57,103 nucleotides of DNA from a bacterium (lineage in GTDB: Bacteria; Cyanobacteriota; Vampirovibrionia; Gastranaerophilales; Gastranaerophilaceae), in NCBI GenBank assembly GCA_017405375.1, contig JAFRAO010000025.1, positions 1 through 57,103 of the forward strand, written 5' to 3'. The translations under genes were made by a program, and so were the position numbers. Below are positions 25,722-33,430 of the stretch, in pieces. The notes below the pieces were generated by a model, which saw only the letters and a program-made list of their open reading frames with translations, was not told the DNA's origin and searched no databases. Position 1 is the stretch's first letter. Each line of letters starts with the position of its first letter.

Positions 25722-26582
25722 GTGTGTTTAAAAACCTTTGTTTGTAACCCATTTAAGGGTGAACGGTCAGGAGTGAACAGAGGTGAGAGTTGTCAGTTCA
25801 CACATAACAGTTCACTATCAACCGTTCACTCACACGCGTTTACTTTAGCAGAAACTTTGATTGTAATGGGAATAATCGGTGTTGTTGCCGCTTTAACTAT
25901 TCCTAATGTAAACAAAAACACAGGTAGAGCCGAAGCAGTTGCTAAAGTTAAAAAGATTTATGCTGAACTAAATGAAGCACACAATAGAGCAACAGCAGTC
26001 TATGGTCCAATAGAAAAATGGTTTACTCAAGATAAATGTAATGAATATCCTAACGAACAATGCACACAAAGGTATTATGATAGAATAACTGAATTTATGA
26101 AGTTACAAAAAGATTGTCGAAATAATTCAAACTGTACAAAATCTGTGCGTTATTATTTACATAACGGAAATTCTGGCGGATTTAATCGTTTTCCTGCTGC
26201 TATATTAGCAGGAGGGTTTTCCATTAGAATAAATGGTTATTTTTATCCAGCTTGTAATAACTCTAATGTTTATAATTATAGCACTTGTGGTTTGATAGAA
26301 ATTGACTTAGATGGGCCTAGCAAAGGTAAACAATCTTGGGGTACAGATATATTTACATTTGTAATAACAAAGGAAGGTATAAAACCTTTTGGTGGTGGTA
26401 CTAATTGGACCGATAGTAATATAAAATCTTATTGTTCTTATTCTGGTGAGTACTGTGCAGAATGGGTAATAAGAAATGGCAATATGGATTATTTAGATAC
26501 TTATCATACAAATGATAGCAACAAAGGTAAGTGTAAAAGTAATGGGAAACTACTTTCCACAACCGTATCAAGTTGCAAGTAA
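25722..26582 (+). CDS. Pilin-like protein with repeat-encoded leader
   Basis: From Ala40 the protein is a typical class III pilin (FTLAETLIVMGIIGVVAALTIP, Glu5 present). The body has many Cys (for example CNEYPNEQC, CRNNSNC) and ends with YCAEWVIRNGNMDYL, as in the other pilins. Instead of a short MKK leader, the 40 residues before it are encoded by the GTTCAC repeat. The first start in frame is GTG at 25722, with no RBS; the frame is open upstream to a TAG just before the poly-G tract. Expression may depend on the G-tract or on reading from GTG. A prepilin peptidase cut would be at HA/FT. Confidence 0.75.
   Translation: MCLKTFVCNPFKGERSGVNRGESCQFTHNSSLSTVHSHAFTLAETLIVMGIIGVVAALTIPNVNKNTGRAEAVAKVKKIYAELNEAHNRATAVYGPIEKWFTQDKCNEYPNEQCTQRYYDRITEFMKLQKDCRNNSNCTKSVRYYLHNGNSGGFNRFPAAILAGGFSIRINGYFYPACNNSNVYNYSTCGLIEIDLDGPSKGKQSWGTDIFTFVITKEGIKPFGGGTNWTDSNIKSYCSYSGEYCAEWVIRNGNMDYLDTYHTNDSNKGKCKSNGKLLSTTVSSCK
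25734..25826 (+). repeat. GTTCAC-rich dispersed repeat, copy 2
   Basis: Begins ACCTTTGTTTGTAACCC, contains GAACGGTCAGGAGTGAACAG and CAGTTCACACATAACAG, and ends TATCAACCGTT. It matches the minus strand of 1-159. ACCTTT...AAGGGT can pair as a short hairpin at the left end. The whole repeat is translated in frame as the pilin leader. Confidence 0.75.
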
Positions 26583-26615
26583 AACAATTTTGCCATACTG
26601 AAAACGTACCTTCAT

Positions 26616-26724
26616 GTGTCATTCTGGAAGCATAGAAAACAAGCACATCTGTGCGTAGTTTTCTTGCTGTTCAGAATCTGTTTGACGTTGATTATTATAT
26701 AGATCCTGAACCAAGTTCAGGATA
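26616..26724. repeat. REP-like palindromic cluster
   Basis: The first unit is TGTGTCATTCTGG ... TTCAGAATCTGTTTGAC, enclosing a nested hairpin (AGAAAAC/GTTTTCT, GCAC/GTGC) at 26622-26678. The second is a 9-bp hairpin ATCCTGAAC-CAA-GTTCAGGAT at 26704-26724. The outer motifs recur at 46417-46500. The 280-nt gap between the pilin and the next gene holds nothing else that I can identify. Confidence 0.65.
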
Positions 26725-26861
26725 GACAAAAGAGGCTATATGCCTTGAAATAGATCTGCTGAAAAATGAATGTTATAGATACTGCGAAAAACTGGACATT
26801 TTTAATAAAATCATATAAACTCATGATTTGAAATTATAAAATATATCATTATACTATTTGT

Positions 26862-27440
26862 ATGAAGAGAGCATTTATAATATTTTTCATGATTTTAATA
26901 ACAGGACTTGTCGTAAACGCTGCAAATGAAGAATTGGTTTTGCGCGGTTATGATGGTATTGAAATACCTGCCGGTACGTTTATACGTGTTATAAATCTAA
27001 GACAAATATCTACAAAAACAGATGATGATACAACAAAAACTTATTTTATGGCAACAAATGATACTTATATCCAAGAAACAAATATAATTCCGTCAGGTAC
27101 AAAATTTCAAGGTGTAATTGAAAAAATGAATGAGCCTGTTGTAGGAACAAATGCTTCTATGGTAATAAAAGTTACAAAAATGGTATTGCCTGACGGATTT
27201 GAAATCCCTCTACGTGCATACATTTATACAGCGAACGGCAATAAAATTGGTGGTGAATTAACTCAACCTGCATCTTGGCGCAAGCACCCTCATTATCAGC
27301 AAGGACTTGGTTTAGGAACTTTAAAATATACGCCGGGACCCAAAAGAAAAATGGGTGAACATTTGACTATTGCAGCAGGTGCTGAATTAATGATTGTCTT
27401 GGCAAGTCCTGCATGGATTACACATACCTTAACAAATTGA
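26862..27440 (+). CDS. Secreted protein, paralogue of the next gene
   Basis: 192 residues with a clean signal peptide (MKRAFIIFFMILITGLVVNA). The mature part is beta-rich. The segments IPAGTFIRVINLRQIST, IPSGTKFQGVIEKM and LPDGFEIPLRAYIYT match the next gene's VPAGVVIPIRTTQEISS, APAGSTVSGTVTVAKK and TTDGLDIPINGII in the same order. This layout resembles the periplasmic beta-barrel part of TrbI/VirB10-like proteins, but I would not name it so. Being upstream of TonB/ExbBD suggests an envelope role. Confidence 0.55.
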   Translation: MKRAFIIFFMILITGLVVNAANEELVLRGYDGIEIPAGTFIRVINLRQISTKTDDDTTKTYFMATNDTYIQETNIIPSGTKFQGVIEKMNEPVVGTNASMVIKVTKMVLPDGFEIPLRAYIYTANGNKIGGELTQPASWRKHPHYQQGLGLGTLKYTPGPKRKMGEHLTIAAGAELMIVLASPAWITHTLTN

Positions 27441-27494
27441 CAAAATAACTAAAAATAAATACAATATTATTATAGTAGTATGATGAGGTATTTT

Positions 27495-28196
27495 ATGAAA
27501 AGGAAGATAATTTTTGTTTTAACATTACTGTTATTGTCATCAAATGTTACATTTGCAACAAGTAATTATAATTTTGAACAAGACGATGAAAAATATGCAA
27601 AAATGCAACCGCTAAAAGGACATGTTGTAAGTGTTCCTGCAGGTGTAGTTATTCCGATTAGAACAACTCAAGAAATCAGTTCTGCAACACTTACTCAAGG
27701 TCAAAGAGTAAATTTCATGTTGGGTTCTGATTTTTATCACAATAATCAGTTGGTTGCGCCTGCCGGTAGTACGGTAAGCGGAACCGTAACCGTTGCAAAA
27801 AAAGCAACTTTTGGCGGTATAAACGGTAAATTAAAAGTTGTATTTACTCAAATAGTTACAACTGACGGATTGGATATACCTATAAATGGTATTATAAAAA
27901 CAAATGACGGTTCCGGTTTACTTGTAGGCGGAACAAAAATGGATTCTGCTAAAGAATATGTAAAAGATTTAGCTGTCGGCTCTGCTGTAGGTGCTGTTTC
28001 AGGTGTTGTGTTCGGCGCTTTGGCAGGCGGTGATGTAGGCAGAGGTGCAGCTTTAGGAACTGCAGTCGGTGCAGGTGGCGGAGTTGTGAAATCAATAGCT
28101 GATAAAGGTGAAAATGTTGATATACCGGCAAATTCAACGGTTGAATTGATTTTGAGTCAACCGATTACGGTAAATCCAACTTCGTATAATTATTAA
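27495..28196 (+). CDS. Secreted protein with glycine-rich insertion, paralogue of the previous gene
   Basis: From the ATG at 27495 (GATGAGG 6 nt upstream) it has a signal peptide MKRKIIFVLTLLLLSSNVTFA. The beta-rich domain shared with the previous gene is followed by an Ala/Gly-rich stretch VGSAVGAVSGVVFGALAGGDVGR (about 157-179), which looks like a glycine-zipper membrane hairpin, and a closing IPANSTVELILSQP. It is likely exported and membrane-associated. No named family is assigned. Confidence 0.55.
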   Translation: MKRKIIFVLTLLLLSSNVTFATSNYNFEQDDEKYAKMQPLKGHVVSVPAGVVIPIRTTQEISSATLTQGQRVNFMLGSDFYHNNQLVAPAGSTVSGTVTVAKKATFGGINGKLKVVFTQIVTTDGLDIPINGIIKTNDGSGLLVGGTKMDSAKEYVKDLAVGSAVGAVSGVVFGALAGGDVGRGAALGTAVGAGGGVVKSIADKGENVDIPANSTVELILSQPITVNPTSYNY

Positions 28197-28279
28197 ATAT
28201 AGATAATTGGGGAATATTTTATTTTGTATTTAGATTTAAAAATATATTAGATATAAAATAAAAAGATGTAGGTTAGTAA

Positions 28280-29440
28280 ATGTCAATTTTAGGAAACATT
28301 AATAGTATTTTAAATAACATAGACGAAGAAAATGAAAATAATTCGTCAAATAACGTTTATACAACTCCGGCTGTAATAAAAGATGATAAAAATTATATAT
28401 CATTTAAAAAAGCATTGTTGTTTTCAACTCTGTTACACCCGACTGCCGTTGCGTTGTTTTTAATTATTTCTGTTATTCTTATGTTTTTTGGAATAAATTG
28501 GCTTCAATATAAGCCGCCAAAAGTAAAAATGAATGATATAGAATTTGTATTGGTAGATAAAGAAGATACGCCAATAAACAAAAATACACGTTTTCGTTCA
28601 GAAGTAAATTCAAGAGCAGGCGGAAAACATGACCCTACAAGAAAAGTTTCAATGCCTTCTCCGACTCCTGCGAAAACGCAAAAACCAAAGGCAGCAAGCA
28701 GTTCTTTTAATTTGAAGAAACAGGCAAAATCTTTGTTTACACCAAAGCAACAACAGAAAACTGCAACAAGTCAAAATAAATCACAGTCTGTATCAAAATC
28801 TATGTCTGCACCAAAACCGAGTGCGCCAAGTTACAGACCTTCAACAAGTGTATCTGCGCCAAAGCCTACGGAAACACCTAAAACGGCATTTAATGTGCCG
28901 GTTCCGCCAAGTGCAACAAAAGGTGCTTTAGCAACAGGACCTGTTGGCGGTTCAGGCACAACAAAATCATCAGTTGGTGGCGGATATTCTCCAAAACCTT
29001 CTTTAGCTCCGACTTATAAAGGCTCAGGCTCCGGTTCTGGTGCAGGGTCAAAAGGTTCATCATCAAGTTCCGGCGGAACAGGCAATTATGGTAATCCTGG
29101 TCCGGGAAATCCAAATGGCAGACCCGGCATAGATGCTATTGCCGAACCTGATTTCGGACCATATATGCGTGATTTGCAACGCAGAATAAAAATGAATTGG
29201 GATCCGCCAAAAGGTAACGAAAGTAAACGTGTAGTTTTATTATTCAAAATTGCTCGCGACGGAAGATTGCTTTCTTGTTCGGTTTCCAAATCTTCAGGAC
29301 TCGCTTCTGCCGATAATGCAGCATTACAAGCAGTTAAATTGACGGCTCCTTTTAGACCTCTGCCTGCAAATTTCAAAGGTTCAAGCGTTGATATTCAATT
29401 CACATTTGATTATAACGTCTTTGGCGGTAGTTACAAGTAA
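28280..29440 (+). CDS. TonB-like protein
   Basis: 386 residues. A cytoplasmic N-terminus of about 50 residues precedes one membrane span (TALFSTLL...LFLIISVILMFFGI region, about 50-73). A long Pro/Ser/Lys/Gly-rich periplasmic spacer follows, and then a TonB C-terminal domain (MRDLQRRIKMNWDPPKG...VVLLFKIARDGRLLSCSVSKSSG...NAALQAVKLTAPFRPLP, about 290-380). It transduces proton-motive energy to outer-membrane transporters. It is followed by exbB and two exbD genes, confirming the assignment. The 50-residue N-terminal cytoplasmic part is longer than in classic TonB. Confidence 0.88.
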   Translation: MSILGNINSILNNIDEENENNSSNNVYTTPAVIKDDKNYISFKKALLFSTLLHPTAVALFLIISVILMFFGINWLQYKPPKVKMNDIEFVLVDKEDTPINKNTRFRSEVNSRAGGKHDPTRKVSMPSPTPAKTQKPKAASSSFNLKKQAKSLFTPKQQQKTATSQNKSQSVSKSMSAPKPSAPSYRPSTSVSAPKPTETPKTAFNVPVPPSATKGALATGPVGGSGTTKSSVGGGYSPKPSLAPTYKGSGSGSGAGSKGSSSSSGGTGNYGNPGPGNPNGRPGIDAIAEPDFGPYMRDLQRRIKMNWDPPKGNESKRVVLLFKIARDGRLLSCSVSKSSGLASADNAALQAVKLTAPFRPLPANFKGSSVDIQFTFDYNVFGGSYK

Positions 29441-29483
29441 TAAGTTAAAAATTAGTTATCACAATAATATAAAGGGAAAAATT

Positions 29484-30131
29484 ATGGAATTACTTTTACA
29501 TTCAATTCAGTTAGATTGGCCGGTTTTAACACCAATTTTAGTTTGTTCGATTTTAGTATTGACAGTAGCAATTAACAGATATTCTTTCTATTCAAGAAAT
29601 AAAAGAGATGTTGTGCAATTTATACCAAAAATACAAAAAGAACTTGCTAAAAACAATTTAGTTGGTGCACAAAATTTATCTATACAACTTGGTGGTGTTG
29701 TTGGTGAAGTTACAGAAGAGGCTGTGAGAATCTTTTCAGAACAAAAATCCGGTTTTGCACGTTCTTTTGATATTGCTTCGACTTTAGCAACAAGAAAATT
29801 AGAAAATCATTTAACAATTTTAGGAACAATCGGTGGTGTTTGTCCATTCTTAGGGTTGTTTGGTACGGTTGTAAGAATTCTTTATACATTCCAAGATTTA
29901 GCTGTTCAGGGTAATCAGTCTGCTGCGGTTGCTATGGGTATCGGTTCAGCGTTGATTGCTACTGCATTCGGTCTTGGTGTAGCTATTGTAGCGGTTATTT
30001 TCTACAATTATTTCCAATCTGAAGTAAAAAATTATGAAGATGATTTTAATCTTATCAAATTATTATTCTTAAGTTTTGTAGATTCAAACGAGGAAGTTTT
30101 ACCACAAACATCATCCAATATAGCTCTATAA
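29484..30131 (+). CDS. exbB: ExbB/TolQ/MotA-family proton channel
   Basis: 215 residues from the ATG at 29484 (AAAGGGA upstream); a longer in-frame reading would overlap tonB and lacks an RBS. Three spans are visible: TPILVCSILVLTVAI, LTILGTIGGVCPFLGLFGTVVRIL and GIGSALIATAFGLGVAIVAVIFYNYF. The last two form the conserved channel core with GLFGTV and ATAFGL. It forms the inner-membrane motor with ExbD and TonB. Confidence 0.92.
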   Translation: MELLLHSIQLDWPVLTPILVCSILVLTVAINRYSFYSRNKRDVVQFIPKIQKELAKNNLVGAQNLSIQLGGVVGEVTEEAVRIFSEQKSGFARSFDIASTLATRKLENHLTILGTIGGVCPFLGLFGTVVRILYTFQDLAVQGNQSAAVAMGIGSALIATAFGLGVAIVAVIFYNYFQSEVKNYEDDFNLIKLLFLSFVDSNEEVLPQTSSNIAL

Positions 30132-30142
30132 GGTGATAAACA

Positions 30143-30682
30143 ATGTCAATGAAAACAAATAAAGGTAAAGAAGCACTATTTACAGAAATCAATATAACAC
30201 CTCTAACAGATATATTTTTGGTGTTACTGATTATAATGATGGTAGTTGCTCCTACATTTCAATCAATTAATAATGATATAAATATTCCTGAAATTAACAG
30301 CGGAGTGTCAATTGAGCAAAAAAATTGTACGGTGTCTGTAACAAAAGAAGGTTTATTGTATGTAAACGGCAAACAAATATCTTCTGATAAGTTAAGCAGT
30401 GAATTAAATACCATAAAACCAATGCTTGAAAAGAAAGAAGTTGTTGTAAAAGCTGATGAGAATGCAAAAAATTCCGTTGTTTTAAAAATAATGGATGCTG
30501 CGCAAGATGCGGGTTATGAAAAATTAATAGTTGCTGGCGAACCGTTGAGTAAAAAAGAACAAAAGGAATTAAAAAGTAATTATGTTTCAGATAATAATTC
30601 TGAATCAGACGGTGAAGTTCCGGTAAGTAATGTTAGACAAAATAGTGTTAATGTTCCACAAGATGAAGAATGGGTAGAATAA
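30143..30682 (+). CDS. exbD: ExbD/TolR-family protein, copy 1
   Basis: 179 residues: EINITPLTDIFLVLLIIMMVVAP is the single membrane span with the essential Asp (TDIFLVLL). A periplasmic ExbD domain with VVKADENAKNSVVLKIMDAAQDAGYEKL follows. A hydrophilic tail of about 30 residues extends beyond the usual end. RBS AAGGTGA lies before the ATG. A second exbD follows immediately, so the complex may hold a heterodimer. Confidence 0.92.
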   Translation: MSMKTNKGKEALFTEINITPLTDIFLVLLIIMMVVAPTFQSINNDINIPEINSGVSIEQKNCTVSVTKEGLLYVNGKQISSDKLSSELNTIKPMLEKKEVVVKADENAKNSVVLKIMDAAQDAGYEKLIVAGEPLSKKEQKELKSNYVSDNNSESDGEVPVSNVRQNSVNVPQDEEWVE

Positions 30683-30683
30683 T

Positions 30684-31076
30684 ATGGCAGGCAACAGAAG
30701 AAATACTTTTAATGAAATCAATATAACACCTCTAACGGATATATTTTTGGTATTGCTTATCATAATGATGGTAATTGCTCCATTGTTAGATAATCAAGGT
30801 TTAAATTTGAATGTTCCTGAAATAGTAAAACAAGAAAATATAAAACAGGATACGAAGTTAATTAACGTATTGGTTAGTGATAATGACAAATATTTTATTG
30901 ACGACGAAGAGGTTATGCCAAACGAATTACAAGATGTTTTGAAAAAACTTAAAGGTGATAAACCTGACGGACTTTTAATTCAATCTCAACCAAATTCTAC
31001 ACATGGTGCCGTTGTAAAGCTCATGGATAATGCTCGTAATGCAGGTATTACAAGTATTTCTGTTGTCGGGGGCTAA
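30684..31076 (+). CDS. exbD: ExbD/TolR-family protein, copy 2
   Basis: 130 residues, starting one base after the stop of copy 1. The N-terminal span EINITPLTDIFLVLLIIMMVIAP is almost identical to copy 1, while the periplasmic half has diverged (HGAVVKLMDNARNAGITSISVVGG). Paired ExbD proteins are known in several TonB systems. It ends 6 nt from the convergent obgE stop. Confidence 0.92.
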   Translation: MAGNRRNTFNEINITPLTDIFLVLLIIMMVIAPLLDNQGLNLNVPEIVKQENIKQDTKLINVLVSDNDKYFIDDEEVMPNELQDVLKKLKGDKPDGLLIQSQPNSTHGAVVKLMDNARNAGITSISVVGG

Positions 31077-31082
31077 AATATA

Positions 31083-32360
31083 TCAGTATTCATCGTCATA
31101 AAATTCCATTTCTAAATGACCGATGATTACTGTATCGCCGTCTTTGATGTTTTGCTTTCGTAATTCATCAAAAACACCCATACCTTTTAAAATATTCTGT
31201 AATCTTAAAATTTGCTGGCGATTTCTTTCATCTGTTACTGCTGCTAAACGTTTGATTTTACCGCCCATAACAATATATGTGTCTTTTGCAGCTTTAACTA
31301 TTTCAAAACCGCTATCGTCATTATCATAAGCTCCTGTATCTTCCTCTACTACAACATCGGATACTGGTTTTTCAATTTCATCGACTTTTTGGGCCATAAA
31401 ATATGTCAATTTATCGACATTTTCGCGAGTTACTGCAGAAATTAAAAATACATCTTTTGCGTATTTCTTGAACAACTGATAATATTTTTCTTTTGTTTCG
31501 TCGTCTATTGCATCTATTTTATTCAAAGCAATTATTTGGTATAAATTTGCTAATCTGTCTGAATATTTAGCTAATTCTTGATTAATTTTTTCATAGTTTT
31601 CAATCGGGTTTTCTTGAGTTAAATCAACTATGTGAACCAAAAATCTACATCTTTCCACATGTCGCAAAAAGTCGTGTCCTAAACCTATACCTTCAGAAGC
31701 TCCTTCTATTAATCCCGGTATATCTGCAACAACATAACCATCTCCTGTTGTTTTTTTTACGACTCCAAGATTTGGAACCAGCGTTGTAAAAGGATAATCT
31801 GCAATTTTTGGCTTTGCAGAGCTTATAGCACTTATAAATGTTGATTTTCCTGCATTTGGCATACCTAATAAACCGACATCTGCAATTAATTTTAATTCCA
31901 ATGCCAATTCTCTTTCTATTGGCGGTTCCCCCGGTTCACAGAACTGTGGAGCACGTTTTTGCGGAGTACAGAATCTTGCATTACCTCTGCCGCCGCGTCC
32001 GCCTTTAGCTATTAGCACCTCTTGCCCGTCATGAATTAAATCTGCAATTATTTTACCGTCTTTTAAATCTTTCACAACTGTTCCTGCAGGAACTTTTATT
32101 TTTAAATCTTCTCCGCCTTTTCCATGTTGATTTTTTATTCGGCCGTTTTCTCCGCTTTGTGCTTTAAATACGGATTTGAATTTAAAATCTAACAACGTAG
32201 ATAGACTTTCATCGGCAATTAAATAAATATCTCCGCCGCGTCCGCCATCACCACCGGCAGGTCCGCCTTTATCTACAAATTTCTCACGACGCCAAGCAAC
32301 TGCCCCATTTCCGCCGCGTCCTGAAATAACTTTAATTTTTGCCTTGTCTATAAAATTCAT
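31083..32360 (-). CDS. obgE: GTPase ObgE/CgtA
   Basis: Ribosome-associated essential GTPase. The start at 32360 (MNFIDKAKIKVISGRGGNGAVAWRREKF) gives 425 residues and the glycine-rich Obg fold. The G domain follows with GMPNAGKST (G1), FTTL (G2), DIPGLIEGAS (G3) and NKID (G4), then the C-terminal OCT domain (FEIVKAAKDTYIVMGGKIKRLAAVT). The start codon lies inside the palindrome at 32356-32385 with no room for a ribosome binding site. Confidence 0.95.
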   Translation of the reverse strand: MNFIDKAKIKVISGRGGNGAVAWRREKFVDKGGPAGGDGGRGGDIYLIADESLSTLLDFKFKSVFKAQSGENGRIKNQHGKGGEDLKIKVPAGTVVKDLKDGKIIADLIHDGQEVLIAKGGRGGRGNARFCTPQKRAPQFCEPGEPPIERELALELKLIADVGLLGMPNAGKSTFISAISSAKPKIADYPFTTLVPNLGVVKKTTGDGYVVADIPGLIEGASEGIGLGHDFLRHVERCRFLVHIVDLTQENPIENYEKINQELAKYSDRLANLYQIIALNKIDAIDDETKEKYYQLFKKYAKDVFLISAVTRENVDKLTYFMAQKVDEIEKPVSDVVVEEDTGAYDNDDSGFEIVKAAKDTYIVMGGKIKRLAAVTDERNRQQILRLQNILKGMGVFDELRKQNIKDGDTVIIGHLEMEFYDDEY

Positions 32361-32385
32361 ATTTGTATTATAATACAAATATGAA
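32356..32385. promoter_or_regulatory. 30-bp perfect palindrome holding both divergent start codons
   Basis: A perfect inverted repeat of 30 bp, centred between 32370 and 32371. It reads TTCAT at the left end and ATGAA at the right. It contains the obgE ATG (32360, minus) and the tsaD ATG (32381, plus) in mirror positions. TATAAT occurs on both strands (plus 32369-32374, minus 32372-32367), each ending exactly 6 nt before its ATG. Transcripts would therefore start at or next to the A of ATG. No Shine-Dalgarno is possible for either gene unless a start further upstream is used. Confidence 0.8.
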
Positions 32386-33421
32386 CAAAAAATCTCTTTT
32401 AAGCGGTAAAGATACTCAAATAGGCGAAAATAACAATAATATAATAATGGCGATAGAATCAAGCTGCGATGAAACAGCTTGCGCAGTTGTTAGAAACGGA
32501 AGAGAAGTTTTAGCAAATGTTGTTGCTTCTCAAATAAAAACTCATGCCAAGTATGGTGGTGTTATTCCTGAAGTTGCGGCAAGAGAACATTTAGAAACAA
32601 TAAATATTGTTATCCAAGAAGCATTAGAACAGGCAAATTTAAAACCAATAGAAATAGATGCATTTGCAGGTACTGTTGGACCCGGGCTTGTGGGTTGTCT
32701 TTTGGTTGGATTGAATGCTGCAAAAACAATGGCTCTAATTTACGATAAACCATTTATAGGCATTAATCATTTAAACGCTCATATCAGTGCGAATTACCTA
32801 AATACCGATTTAAAACCGCCATTTATTGCACTTCTTGTAAGCGGCGGGCATACACAAATTATTAATGTAAAATCAAATTCTGAAACGGTTATTATGGGTG
32901 AAACTATTGATGATGCTGTTGGTGAGGCATATGATAAAGTTGCACGATTAATGGGACTTCCATATCCTGGTGGTGCTACATTGGATAAACTTGCACGGGA
33001 AGGTAATCCAAACGCCTTTAAACTTCCTGAAGCAAAAGTTGACGGATATAACTTCAGTTTTAGCGGATTAAAAACTGCAGTTTTGAGATTAACAAAATCT
33101 TTTGACGGAAAAGAACTTCCGATTAATGATATTTGTGCATCTTTTCAAGAGTGCGTAAGTTCAACATTAATTAAAAAAGTTAAAAAAGCTCTTGATGAAA
33201 CAGGTTACAAACAAGCTGTTATAGCCGGTGGTGTTGCCGCAAATAGTGAAATCAGAAGAAAAATGTTTGAATTAGAAAAGAACGGCATTAGAGTTAATGC
33301 GCCTGAAATGAAATTCTGTACCGATAATGCTGCTATGGTTGCATCGTGTGCGTATTTCTTTACTAATAGTTTTGATGATATAAATGTGGAAGTTTTTTCG
33401 AGAGTTAAATCGTTGAAATAA
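32381..33421 (+). CDS. tsaD: tRNA N6-adenosine threonylcarbamoyltransferase
   Basis: Transfers the threonylcarbamoyl group made by TsaC to A37 of tRNAs. The ASKHA fold shows ESSCDETACAVV (near the N-terminus), the metal-binding HLNAH, LLVSGGHTQII, DDAVGEAYDKVARL and the C-terminal GGVAANSEIR. With the ATG at 32381 there is an N-terminal extension of about 22 residues (NKKSLLSGKDTQIGENNN) before the usual start; an internal ATG at 32447 (MAIESSCDET) would give the standard length but has no clear RBS. Confidence 0.94.
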   Translation: MNKKSLLSGKDTQIGENNNNIIMAIESSCDETACAVVRNGREVLANVVASQIKTHAKYGGVIPEVAAREHLETINIVIQEALEQANLKPIEIDAFAGTVGPGLVGCLLVGLNAAKTMALIYDKPFIGINHLNAHISANYLNTDLKPPFIALLVSGGHTQIINVKSNSETVIMGETIDDAVGEAYDKVARLMGLPYPGGATLDKLAREGNPNAFKLPEAKVDGYNFSFSGLKTAVLRLTKSFDGKELPINDICASFQECVSSTLIKKVKKALDETGYKQAVIAGGVAANSEIRRKMFELEKNGIRVNAPEMKFCTDNAAMVASCAYFFTNSFDDINVEVFSRVKSLK

Positions 33422-33430
33422 GGAGCAGAA

